A DNA stretch of 35,167 nt, from NCBI GenBank assembly GCA_035524895.1, contig DATLFI010000082.1, positions 1 to 35,167 of the forward strand, in the 5' to 3' direction. Positions 1 to 7,208 of this stretch are shown here, in pieces. This DNA is from DATLFI01 sp035524895. Its GTDB lineage: Bacteria; Acidobacteriota; Thermoanaerobaculia; Multivoradales; Multivoraceae. The position numbers and the translations under genes are program-made. The stretch's first letter is position 1; each line of letters starts with the position of its first letter. The notes below the pieces were generated by a model, which worked only from the letters and a program-made list of their open reading frames with translations, ran no database searches and was not told the DNA's origin.

Positions 1-51
1 CGGTGGGGGGGCGTTGCGTCGGGAACGATCCGGGCTAACAGCCCTGCGGGC

Positions 52-333
52 ATGCGCTGGGCAACCTGCTTGCGGGGCTTCGCGCGAGCCTTCGTCGTGC
101 TCTACTGCGTCGAGGCCGGACTGTTCCTGACGCTCGCGCCCTGGCGCTCCGCTTGGCCGCACCTGCTGATGGCGTTCCCCGTGGTCTCTCTCCGCAACCT
201 TCTGCTGGACCCGGTAGCTCGCGGAGCGATCTCGGGTTTCGGGCTCGTGCATCTAGTTTGGGGATTCCACGACTTGCGCGAGCTGTTGCGAAGCCGACGG
301 AAACCGGCGACCGAGTCGGAGCTGCCACGCTGA
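52..333 (+). CDS. Small membrane protein of unknown function
   Basis: The 93-residue product is hydrophobic, with one clear membrane segment at about residues 13-31 and a second hydrophobic stretch at about 36-72. It contains a run LAPW...W and the block RGAISGFGLVHL, a pattern I recall from small uncharacterised bacterial membrane proteins. I cannot assign a function. The ATG at 52 is the first start in the frame, but the frame is open back to the window edge, so the true start could lie outside. The stop (331-333) overlaps the proposed start of the next gene, which suggests translational coupling. No clear ribosome-binding site precedes position 52. Confidence 0.6.
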   Translation: MRWATCLRGFARAFVVLYCVEAGLFLTLAPWRSAWPHLLMAFPVVSLRNLLLDPVARGAISGFGLVHLVWGFHDLRELLRSRRKPATESELPR

Positions 334-992
334 CGGAGAGCGTCCGGTCCTGGATCTCGCCGCCGCGGCTGCTCGCGATCAGCGACGGCACCGTAGACGC
401 CAGGCTGCTCGAGGCCGATCCGAGATTCCGTCCGTGGCTGGAAACCGTCGGCAGGCTCCAGGGAGTGGCGGTCCTGCTGCGCGAGAAGCACCTCGACGAT
501 CGGGATACCTATCGACTGAGCGTGGCGGTCCGATCGGTGTTTCGCGGCACGCTGCTGATCAGCGCTCGGCCCGATATCGCGGTCGCCGCTGGCGCCGACG
601 GTGTCCATCTGCCTGCTGCGGGCCTCCCCGTCGCGGCAGTGCGGCGGCGCTTTCGTCGGCTCCTGGTAGGCGTCTCTACCCATAGCGCCGAAGAGGTTTC
701 AGCGGCGTTCGCCGAAGGCGCCGACTACGTGACCTTCGGCCCGGTCTTTGCGACACCGAGCAAGCTCCGTTACGGTCCGCCGCTCGGCCTCGAGCGCTTG
801 GCCGAGGTGAGCGTCCTCGGGCTACCGGTTCTGGCTCTCGGCGGGGTGGACGCCCAGAGGGCCCTCACAGCGCTGTCGGCGGGCGCGCACGGCGTCGCGG
901 GCATTCGCTGCTTCGCCGACCGCGAGGAGGCTGCGGACCTTGTTCGCGTCGCGGCTCGTGGGTCCCGCGACCCGGTGCGTTCGTTAGAATGA
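330..992 (+). CDS. Thiamine phosphate synthase / TenI family protein
   Basis: This is a TIM-barrel protein of the ThiE/TenI family. ThiE joins the pyrimidine and thiazole phosphates to make thiamine phosphate; TenI relatives act on the thiazole. Visible family blocks are LLAISDGT near the start, GADGVHL, VGVSTHS, GADYVTFGPVFATPSK, LALGGVD and a final AGAHGVAGI phosphate-binding segment. No other thi gene is nearby, so ThiE and TenI cannot be separated. The family block begins about 14 residues after position 330, yet no ATG, GTG or in-frame TTG lies closer than the TTG at 258. I chose CTG at 330 because GGAG (318-321) sits 8 bases upstream and CTG overlaps the preceding TGA. That gives 220 residues, the usual family size. 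The start is uncertain; the family assignment is firm. Confidence 0.82.
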   Translation: MTESVRSWISPPRLLAISDGTVDARLLEADPRFRPWLETVGRLQGVAVLLREKHLDDRDTYRLSVAVRSVFRGTLLISARPDIAVAAGADGVHLPAAGLPVAAVRRRFRRLLVGVSTHSAEEVSAAFAEGADYVTFGPVFATPSKLRYGPPLGLERLAEVSVLGLPVLALGGVDAQRALTALSAGAHGVAGIRCFADREEAADLVRVAARGSRDPVRSLE

Positions 993-1055
993 GCGCAACG
1001 GCTCGCGGGCTAGCCTTCACCGTCCGCAGCGTTTTCCTCCGACCGACCCCTATCG

Positions 1056-1610
1056 ATGAAGCACCGTCTGCTGCCGCTGCCGCTCCTGGTCGTCGCACTG
1101 GACCAGTGGAGCAAGTGGTGGGTCGAGCGTGAGCTCGCCCCCTACGAGGCCATTCCGGTGGTGCCCGGCTTCTTCAGCATTTCGCACGTGACCAACACGG
1201 GCATCGCCTTCGGGCTTCTTCCCAGTCACGGCGACGGCTTCGGCACCTTCATGCTAGTGCTCCTTGGTCTCCTGGCGCTCCTGATCGTGTCCGTCTACTT
1301 CTGGCGCGCCCCTGCAAGTCAGAAGCTATTGCTGTGCGCTCTGGCTCTGATCATGGGCGGAGCCGTGGGCAACCTCGTCGATCGCATCCTGCTCCATGCG
1401 GTCACCGACTTCCTGGACGTCTACGTGGGCTCCTACCACTGGCCCACCTTCAACGTGGCCGACAGCGCGATCACCGTGGGCATCGGGCTTCTCGCCCTCG
1501 AGACCATGCGCGCGGCGCCTGCCCAGAGCTCCGAGGCCGATCTCCGAGAGGAGGATGGCGGCACACAGCGCGCCAGCGACCTTGGTCGCGCGGTCGCCGG
1601 TGGCTCGTAG
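1056..1610 (+). CDS. lspA: Lipoprotein signal peptidase (signal peptidase II)
   Basis: LspA is the inner-membrane aspartyl protease that removes the signal peptide from lipid-modified prolipoproteins. The 184-residue product has four membrane segments and the family motifs: DQWSKWW near residue 16, VTNTGIAFG at 45-53, GNLVDR at 105-110, VTDFLDVY at 116-123 and FNVADSAI at 132-139. The two catalytic aspartates are expected within the last two motifs (Asp118 or Asp121, and Asp136). Its polar C-terminal tail of about 35 residues is longer than usual, and the coding region of that tail overlaps the start of the following pseudouridine synthase by 56 bases. Putative lipoproteins in this window would be its substrates. 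Confidence 0.95.
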   Translation: MKHRLLPLPLLVVALDQWSKWWVERELAPYEAIPVVPGFFSISHVTNTGIAFGLLPSHGDGFGTFMLVLLGLLALLIVSVYFWRAPASQKLLLCALALIMGGAVGNLVDRILLHAVTDFLDVYVGSYHWPTFNVADSAITVGIGLLALETMRAAPAQSSEADLREEDGGTQRASDLGRAVAGGS

Positions 1611-2622
1611 CGCACCGCCGCCTGGCCCGGCTGCTGCGGACCCGGCCTCGGAAATAGACGTCTCGGCGAGCGAGGCTGGCCAACGTCTCGACCGCTTCCT
1701 CGCGGATCGACTGGACCTGACCCGCAATCGGATCCAGAGATGGGTGCGGGAAGGCCTCGTCCTGATCGACGGCCAGCCTCCGCGATCGTCACATATCGTG
1801 TCGCTCGGTGAGCGAATCGAAGTGCGCGCGCCTTCGGAGACGCCGGAGACGGCCCTACTGCCCGAGCCTGGCGAGCTCGTCTTGCTGCACCAGGACGCGG
1901 ACATCCTGGTGCTCGACAAGGAGCCCGGTTTGGTGGTGCATCCCGGAGCCGGTCGTTCCACCGGAACGCTTTCGCACCGGCTTCTACAGCGCTTCCCCGA
2001 TGTCGGAAGCGTCGGCCACCCGCGGCGACCGGGAATCGTGCATCGCCTCGATCGAGACACCAGCGGCGCCATGGTTGTGGCGCGGAGTGAACGCGCGTAC
2101 CGCGTGCTGAGCGCCGACTTCGCGTCGCATCGTGTCGGCAAGCTGTACTTCGCGATCGCGTGGGGGAGGATCGAGGCGCAGGTCGTCGACCAGCCGATCG
2201 GCCGTCATACCCGCGACCGCAAGCGCATGGCGGTCCGACCGGGAGGGCGGGCCGCCCAGACCGAGGTGCGCCCCCTGGTCTCGACCGCGAACGGCCGGAT
2301 CACGGCGGTCGCGGTGCGCCTGCACACCGGGAGAACCCACCAGATCCGAGTCCACCTCCAGTACGTCTCGCATCCGCTCCTCGGGGACCCGGTCTACGGC
2401 GAGGCCCGGTGGAAGGCTCTGCCGTCAGGACTGCGCGCCGTGGCGCGCGACTTTCCACGCTGCGCCCTGCACGCCTGGGTGCTGGTGCTTCGGCACCCTG
2501 GGAGCGGCACGACCATGCGGTTCGAAGCGCCGATTCCCGGCGACCTGGCGCGACTGTGGTCCGATCTCGGCGGAGACCCGGTGGCCTTGCGCCCACCTCC
2601 GTGGGACGGCCTCGAGCGGTAG
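1555..2622 (+). CDS. rluD: RluA/RluD-family 23S rRNA pseudouridine synthase
   Basis: The 355-residue protein has an N-terminal S4 RNA-binding domain (about 35-95; GQRLDRFLADRL, then a VLIDG segment) and a catalytic domain with HRLDRDTSG at 163-171. Asp166 is the expected nucleophile. Downstream blocks include KLYFAI, the TGRTHQIRVHL motif and LLGDPVYG, all typical of RluD-type enzymes that isomerise uridines in helix 69 of 23S rRNA. lspA followed by rluD is a common pair. The ATG at 1555 is directly preceded by GAGAGGAGG (1546-1554), unusually close. A GTG at 1600 is an alternative start and would remove 15 residues of poorly ordered Ala/Pro-rich sequence. The symbol rluD rests on sequence type; rRNA site specificity is inferred. 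Confidence 0.9.
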   Translation: MAAHSAPATLVARSPVARSAPPPGPAAADPASEIDVSASEAGQRLDRFLADRLDLTRNRIQRWVREGLVLIDGQPPRSSHIVSLGERIEVRAPSETPETALLPEPGELVLLHQDADILVLDKEPGLVVHPGAGRSTGTLSHRLLQRFPDVGSVGHPRRPGIVHRLDRDTSGAMVVARSERAYRVLSADFASHRVGKLYFAIAWGRIEAQVVDQPIGRHTRDRKRMAVRPGGRAAQTEVRPLVSTANGRITAVAVRLHTGRTHQIRVHLQYVSHPLLGDPVYGEARWKALPSGLRAVARDFPRCALHAWVLVLRHPGSGTTMRFEAPIPGDLARLWSDLGGDPVALRPPPWDGLER

Positions 2623-2701
2623 CGAGGCTCCTGCCTGGTGCCGTCGAGCGAGGCGGGCGAGCGGCTTCGACCGGAGACGAACGGACTGTCGCGATTCGCG
2701 G

Positions 2702-3823
2702 CTACGCGACGGTCTCCACGAGCTCCTCGATCGCGCGGTAGGGCCGGCTCTGCGACTCGCCTACCGGACGACACGTGATGTGGCCGCGATAGGTGTTGAC
2801 GCCGGCGCGCAGGGACGGATCGTCGGCGATGGCGCGTACCAGGCCCTTGTTGGCCAGCGCGAGCGCATACGGCAGCGTCGCGTTGTTGAGTGCCAGCGTC
2901 GAGGTGCGCGGCACCGCACCTGGCATGTTTGCCACGCAGTAGTGGACCACGCCGTCGATCTCGTACACCGGGTCGGAGTGCGTGGTCGGCCGCGTCGTCT
3001 CGAAGCAACCTCCCTGGTCGACGGCAACATCGACGATCACCGAGCCGGTCTTCATCTCTCGGAGCATTTCCCGCGTGACCAGCTTGGGCGCGGCGTGCCC
3101 ACGGATCAGCACGGCACCGATCACCACGTCGGCGCGCCGCAGAGCAGCGAGCAGGTTGTGGGGGTTGCTGGCCAGCGTGGTGACGGCTCCATCGAACAAG
3201 TCGTCGATCTGGCGCAGCCGGTCGATGTTGGTGTCGAGCACCACCACGCGACCGCCGAGTCCGTGCGCGACCTTCGCCGCGTTGAGTCCGACGATGCCGG
3301 CGCCGATGATCAGCAGATCGCCGGGGGGCACACCAGGCACGCCACACAGCAGCGTGCCCCTGCCGCCAAGCGGTCGTTGCAGGTAGTAGGTCCCGACGAG
3401 CGCCGCCATCCGCCCCGCGACCTCCGACATCGGCGTCAGCAGCGGCAGCCCGCCCTTCTCGTCGACGATCGTCTCGTACGCCACGCCCGTCACCTCGCGG
3501 TCCAGCAGTGCCTGGGTCAACTCGGGGAGCGGCGCCAGGTGCAGGTAAGTGAACAGGATCTGGCCGGAACGCATCCTTGGGTACTCGGCTGGCAGCGGCT
3601 CCTTGACCTTGACGACCATCTCCGCCTCGGCCCAAACCTCCGCCGCGTCCACCAGCTGCGCACCGGTCCGATCGTACTCATCGTCCGCGAAGCCGGAGCC
3701 CTCGCCCGCACCGCGCTGCACCAATACCCGGTGGCCGCCCGCGACCAGGGCGGCCACCGCCGCCGGCACGAGCCCGATCCGATACTCGTGATCCTTGATC
3801 TCTCTGGGAACACCGATGATCAT
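2702..3823 (-). CDS. ald: Alanine dehydrogenase
   Basis: Ald converts L-alanine and NAD+ reversibly to pyruvate, ammonia and NADH in the cytoplasm. The 373-residue length matches the family. The start MIIGVPREIK, Lys74 in VVKVKEP and His95 in YLHLAP correspond to the known substrate and catalytic residues (Lys75 and His96 in the mycobacterial enzyme). The Rossmann motif GAGIVGLNAA, the VDVAVDQGG segment and the MPGAVPRTST segment are all present. I chose the ATG at 3823 because GGAGGAAG lies just upstream; a longer frame upstream has no family sequence. It is convergent with the rluD-type gene, about 80 bases apart, and lies downstream of the bactofilin gene with a 116-base gap. Confidence 0.96.
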   Translation of the reverse strand: MIIGVPREIKDHEYRIGLVPAAVAALVAGGHRVLVQRGAGEGSGFADDEYDRTGAQLVDAAEVWAEAEMVVKVKEPLPAEYPRMRSGQILFTYLHLAPLPELTQALLDREVTGVAYETIVDEKGGLPLLTPMSEVAGRMAALVGTYYLQRPLGGRGTLLCGVPGVPPGDLLIIGAGIVGLNAAKVAHGLGGRVVVLDTNIDRLRQIDDLFDGAVTTLASNPHNLLAALRRADVVIGAVLIRGHAAPKLVTREMLREMKTGSVIVDVAVDQGGCFETTRPTTHSDPVYEIDGVVHYCVANMPGAVPRTSTLALNNATLPYALALANKGLVRAIADDPSLRAGVNTYRGHITCRPVGESQSRPYRAIEELVETVA

Positions 3824-3939
3824 GCTTCCTCCCGTGCGGCGGGCGGTATCGCCCGAGCGAGGACCCTTCCGATCAGGAGCCACCGCGATCGGAGGTCGAG
3901 TCAGGCGAACGACGGAGCGCCGCGGGCCACGAGCGCTCG

Positions 3940-4458
3940 TCAGCCGTTGGCACCCAGGCCTTCTAGCGCCGCCTGACGAGACGGAGCGCTCCCAGCCGGT
4001 GCCGGCTTGGCGGGCTCGTCCTCCTCCGCTTTGCTTCGACCCGCCGCAGGGCCTCGCGCTTTGGTCATCTCGATACGCCCCTGGCAGAAGCCGCCCTCGG
4101 CGATCGCCACACGCGGCGCGACGATATCTCCCTCGATGTGGCCCGAGGGGGTCACCTCGACGCGCTCCACTGCCTCGATGTTGCCGGCAACACTGCCGGC
4201 GATCCGAACCACCCGCGCCTTGATGTCGCCTTCTACGCGACCACCCAGACCGACGACGAGAGTCGCTTCGAGCTCGGCTCGACCGTCGAGCACCCCCTCC
4301 ACCATCACATCGACCGTGCCTGAGATCGTCCCTTGCAGCCGCGATCCGGGCGCGATGACGGTCCTCGGTGCAGACTCAGGCTCTTGGCGGGTAGGCCGAG
4401 AGCTGTCCGCCTGTGGCCCTCTGGCGGTCTCGGGTTCGTCGCGGCGGAAGAGGGCCAT
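3940..4458 (-). CDS. Bactofilin family cytoskeletal protein
   Basis: Bactofilins polymerise without nucleotide into filaments that organise cell-wall enzymes, chromosome anchors or surface appendages. The 172-residue product has a polar N-terminal tail (MALFRRDEPE and on), a central right-handed beta-helix domain at about 37-132, and a charged Pro/Ala-rich tail. The helix domain shows the repeating short-hydrophobic/Gly pattern: PGSRLQGTISG, then VEGVLDGRAE, VGLGGRVEGDI and PSGHIEGDI. I chose the ATG at 4458 because the helix and a typical short tail follow it; the upstream extension runs into the tRNA gene. Only a weak ribosome-binding site is visible. Nothing nearby reveals which cellular structure it serves, although a class A PBP and lspA are in the window. 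Confidence 0.9.
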   Translation of the reverse strand: MALFRRDEPETARGPQADSSRPTRQEPESAPRTVIAPGSRLQGTISGTVDVMVEGVLDGRAELEATLVVGLGGRVEGDIKARVVRIAGSVAGNIEAVERVEVTPSGHIEGDIVAPRVAIAEGGFCQGRIEMTKARGPAAGRSKAEEDEPAKPAPAGSAPSRQAALEGLGANG

Positions 4459-4545
4459 CGTTGGGATCTCGTGTGGATGGGAGCTCGTCGCGCCGAGCCC
4501 GCCGAAGGTGCTCTTCCCAACCGCTGCCGCGGATCGGATGGATGT

Positions 4546-4621
4546 TGGAGCGGGCAACGGGACTCGAACCCGCGACATCCAGCTTGGGAAGCTGGCACTC
4601 TACCAACTGAGTTATGCCCGC
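4546..4621 (-). tRNA. tRNA-Gly, anticodon CCC, CCA end encoded
   Basis: Read on the minus strand, the 76 bases fold as a standard cloverleaf. The acceptor stem GCGGGCA pairs with TGCCCGC, the D-arm contains AGTTGGTAGAG, the anticodon stem CCAGC/GCTGG encloses the loop TTCCCAA, and the T-arm contains GGTTCGAGTCC. The anticodon is CCC, reading GGG glycine codons. The discriminator base is U, as expected for glycine tRNA, and the 3' CCA is in the DNA (4546-4548). Confidence 0.95.
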
Positions 4622-4631
4622 ACAGCGCCGC

Positions 4632-4660
4632 AAGCTAACCCAGCCTGGGAGGACGGTCAA
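4632..4660 (-). promoter_or_regulatory. Putative sigma70-type promoter of the tRNA-Gly gene
   Basis: On the minus strand, TTGACC (4655-4660) lies 17 bases before TAGCTT (4632-4637), and the tRNA begins 10 bases further on. The -35 box matches 5 of 6 consensus bases, the -10 box only 3 of 6. Position and spacing fit a stable-RNA promoter; this is an inference. Confidence 0.5.
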
Positions 4661-4720
4661 GCGGAGGAGCGCCGGACCATCGAGAGTGTGCAGCCGCTGC
4701 CGGAGTGGCGCAGCGCGGGG

Positions 4721-4732
4721 CGCTATACTGCG
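4721..4732 (+). promoter_or_regulatory. Possible -10 element of a short-leader or leaderless transcript
   Basis: CGCTATACTGCG contains TATACT (5 of 6 of the -10 consensus) only 9 bases before the ATG at 4739. Transcription would then begin within a few bases of the start codon. There is no recognisable -35 box and no Shine-Dalgarno sequence. The same 12 bases recur on the minus strand at 25043-25054 upstream of another gene. Confidence 0.35.
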
Positions 4733-4738
4733 ACTGCG

Positions 4739-5083
4739 ATGGCAGGCAACCACCCAGGAGATTCGAAACGCCCCCCCGACCGTGCTCGTCTGCCGGTGAA
4801 GGCCGAGTCGAGCTCACCGCCGGCGCGTCGAGAAGAAACCTCGCTCTACTTCTTCCCCGACGCGAACGTGACACCGAGCCAACTCCAGCGAATCCTCGAC
4901 CAGGGCTCGCGAGCCGAGCGCTGTTGGGCCATCTCGCACCTTCTGCGCTACGCGCAGTGGGACGACATCTGGCTCCTGGTGACACGCGACCAAGTGCGCG
5001 AGCTACTGCCCGAGATCGAGCTGCCCGAGAACCTGAGGACGGCCTGGGCCAGGATCCTCAAGGTCGAGACGCCCGTCGGCTGA
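4739..5083 (+). CDS. Hypothetical protein, 114 residues
   Basis: I do not recognise this protein. The first 30 or so residues are polar and probably disordered (Ser/Pro/Arg-rich). The rest is a compact, apparently alpha-helical soluble domain beginning at YFFPDANVTPSQLQRILDQG, with conserved-looking aromatic positions in SHLLRYAQWDDIWLLV and a final ELPENLRTAWARILKVE. It has no Cys pair, signal peptide or membrane span. The ATG at 4739 is the start closest to the -10-like sequence TATACT; an open frame continues upstream but crosses the tRNA and bactofilin genes and is not protein-like there. It stands alone, divergent from the tRNA and convergent with the AIM24 gene 42 bases away. Overall composition suggests a real gene, perhaps a small regulator or interaction domain. 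Confidence 0.65.
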   Translation: MAGNHPGDSKRPPDRARLPVKAESSSPPARREETSLYFFPDANVTPSQLQRILDQGSRAERCWAISHLLRYAQWDDIWLLVTRDQVRELLPEIELPENLRTAWARILKVETPVG

Positions 5084-5124
5084 GACAACTCGCCGGAGAG
5101 TCTCGGGGCCTGCGTTCCGACTCG

Positions 5125-6147
5125 TCAGTCGCCCATCATCAGGTCGCCGAGACCGCCGAGCACGGAGCCCTCGCCCACCCGTTTGCCGGACTTGGTCTGC
5201 GGCGCCGCTGCGTACACCCGGCTCGCCAGGCGGCTGAACGGCAGCGACTGGATCCACACCGCTCCCGGTCCGGTGAGCGCCGCTAGGAAGAGGCCCTCGC
5301 CTCCGAACAGCGCCGTCTTGATGCCAGGGACCATCTGGATGTCGTAGTCGACGGTGGACTCGAAGGCGACCAGACAGCCGGTATCGAGCCTCAAGCGCTC
5401 GCCGGGCGCCAGCTGACGCTGCACGATGGTGCCACCGGCGTGGACGAACGCCAGGCCATCTCCTTCCAGGCGCTGCAGGATGAAGCCCTCGCCGCCGAAC
5501 AGGCCGGCGCCGAGACGGCGCTGGAACGCGATCCCCACCGACACCCCCTTCGCGGCGCACAGGAACGCGTCCTTCTGACAGAGGATCGTGCCGCCATGCC
5601 TGGGCAGGTCGACGGGCACGATCCGGCCGGGGTAGGGAGCGGCGAAGGCGGCCCGCTGGCGCGCGGTGGCGCCGTTGCCGAACACGGTCATGAACAGGCT
5701 CTCACCGGTGAGCACGCGCTTCCCGGCGGACAGTAGCGCGCCCATGAAACCGGCACCGTCGGACTTGGCCGAGCCGTCGCCGAAGATGGTCTTCATCTCG
5801 ATACCGGGGTCCATGTACATGAAGGACCCGGCCTCCGCGACGCACGCCTCGCCTGGGTCGAGGGTGATCTCGACGAACTGCATCTCCTCGCCAAAGACTT
5901 CGTAGTCGATCTCGTCGGAGCTCCGCGACCTGGCCGCGTGTAGCGGGGGCGGTCCTGGAGCGGCGGTGCCGAACGCCGAGGCAAACTGATGCACGCTGGA
6001 GATCGGCGCCCAGTTGTCCATCCCCTGGATGAAGACATGAACGTCGCGGCCCAGCTCGCCGGCGCGTATCCGCACGATCACCTCGCTCGCCGGCATCGGT
6101 CCGAGCTGCTTGCCGGAAACGGCTAGATACCACTGCTGGTCGGACAT
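5125..6147 (-). CDS. GYF_2 domain plus AIM24 family protein
   Basis: The 340-residue protein begins with a GYF_2-type module (WYLAVSGKQLGPMPASEV at about 6-23, ending near WAPISSV at 46-52). GYF_2 modules usually bind proline-rich peptides or mark membrane-associated scaffold proteins. After a short Pro/Ser linker the rest is an AIM24-type beta-roll domain (about 80-320). Its Gly-rich strands include PGEACVAEAGSFMYMDPGI, GLFGGEGFILQRLEG and ALFGGEGLFLAALTGPG. AIM24 in yeast mitochondria affects respiratory-complex assembly; bacterial roles are unknown. The tail VGEGSVLGGLGDLMMG is Gly-rich. I chose the ATG at 6147 because the GYF domain starts there and a GAGGAG lies about 10 bases upstream. 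The family call is firm; the cellular function is open. Confidence 0.88.
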   Translation of the reverse strand: MSDQQWYLAVSGKQLGPMPASEVIVRIRAGELGRDVHVFIQGMDNWAPISSVHQFASAFGTAAPGPPPLHAARSRSSDEIDYEVFGEEMQFVEITLDPGEACVAEAGSFMYMDPGIEMKTIFGDGSAKSDGAGFMGALLSAGKRVLTGESLFMTVFGNGATARQRAAFAAPYPGRIVPVDLPRHGGTILCQKDAFLCAAKGVSVGIAFQRRLGAGLFGGEGFILQRLEGDGLAFVHAGGTIVQRQLAPGERLRLDTGCLVAFESTVDYDIQMVPGIKTALFGGEGLFLAALTGPGAVWIQSLPFSRLASRVYAAAPQTKSGKRVGEGSVLGGLGDLMMGD

Positions 6148-6309
6148 GGCCTTCGGTCTCCTCAGATGCGGGTCTTGGACACCGCGCGTGGGCGGGGCGG
6201 ACGATCGAGTCGGTATCAGCCGGTGCGCCTGCCGTTGCGCCGCGCGGCTACTCTTTGGCGTACGACGAGTCGCGCCCACCCCGAGTTTCTGGCCTGGCGG
6301 CGGCGCACC

Positions 6310-7188
6310 TCATTTCGCGGACTCGTCGTCCACCGGCTCGAGCACGACTTCGAACATCTTCGGCCAGTACTTACCGGTGAGCAAGAACGTCCCGTTGTCC
6401 GGGCGCCATGCGATGCCATTGAGGACCTCGGCTCTGGGTACCTCGGCCCCGTCGAGCAGCCCGCTGGCGTCGACGACCGCGGTGACCGCTCCGCTCTCCG
6501 GATCGATACGGACGATCTCGTCGATCTGGTACACGTTCGCCCAGATCGCGCCATCCACGTACTCGAGCTCGTTGAGCGCGTCACGAACCGCTCCTTGCTG
6601 CCTCACCACCAACCTGCGACGGGACGTGAGGGTCGCGGGATCGAGGAAGGTCAGCACGTGGGTTCCGTCGCTCACGATCAGGCTCTCCCCGTCGAACGCG
6701 AGCCCCCACCCCTCGCCTCGGAAGGCGAGCCGCTCGAGCTGTTCCAGGCTTTCGGCCTCGTACACGAACACCACGCCTTCCTGCCAGGTGAGCTGGTACA
6801 GGCGCTCGCCGACCATTGCCAGTCCCTCCCCGAAATACTCGTCGGGGATCTCGACATCTGTCAGGACCTCGCCGTCGAGACGATAACGACGCACGCCGGA
6901 CTGTCCGTAACGACCCCGGCTCTCGTAGACCACGCCTTCGTGCCACAGCAGACCTTGCGTGTAGGAGCGCGGGTCGTGCGGGTACTCGGCGACGACCCTC
7001 GCTCGCAGGCGCTCCGGCGTGACCGCCGGTGCTGGAGGGGCCGCCGCTACGGTCGCGCGGCCCGCCAGCGGCTCGCCGGCGCAGCCTCCGGCGAGGAAGC
7101 TGATCAGCCCGAACACGAGCAGTCCGCGGTGAGATCTACGTGGAGCTGTCTCGTGCATCGATGTGTCTTGGCTCTTGGAGCTCGGCAT
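6310..7188 (-). CDS. Glutaminyl-peptide cyclotransferase, plant/bacterial beta-propeller type, putative lipoprotein
   Basis: This family turns N-terminal glutamine of peptides into pyroglutamate, with release of ammonia. Nearly all family blocks are present: YPHDPRSYTQGLLW, ESRGRYGQS, YFGEGLAM, LTWQEGVVFVYE, GEGWGLAFDG, LIVSDGTHVL, LNELEYVDGAIWANVY, IDPESGAV and VLNGIAW...TGKYWPKMFEV. The N-terminus has a basic stretch, a hydrophobic core and FLAGGC with Cys36, which fits a lipobox, so the enzyme is probably anchored outside the inner membrane. Two ATG starts are possible, at 7188 and 7158. The second gives a more ordinary signal peptide (Cys26). Neither has a strong ribosome-binding site; TATAGT (minus strand, 7201-7206) could be a -10 box. 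It follows the exported-protein gene by 20 bases. Confidence 0.92.
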   Translation of the reverse strand: MPSSKSQDTSMHETAPRRSHRGLLVFGLISFLAGGCAGEPLAGRATVAAAPPAPAVTPERLRARVVAEYPHDPRSYTQGLLWHEGVVYESRGRYGQSGVRRYRLDGEVLTDVEIPDEYFGEGLAMVGERLYQLTWQEGVVFVYEAESLEQLERLAFRGEGWGLAFDGESLIVSDGTHVLTFLDPATLTSRRRLVVRQQGAVRDALNELEYVDGAIWANVYQIDEIVRIDPESGAVTAVVDASGLLDGAEVPRAEVLNGIAWRPDNGTFLLTGKYWPKMFEVVLEPVDDESAK

Positions 7189-7208
7189 GGATGAGGCCGA
7201 ACTATAGG

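Noticed and set aside
2132..3976. A 614-residue plus-strand open frame spanning the rluD-type gene end and the ald gene
   Set aside because: It runs across a convergent junction of two well-supported genes and shows only Arg/Ser/His-rich sequence.
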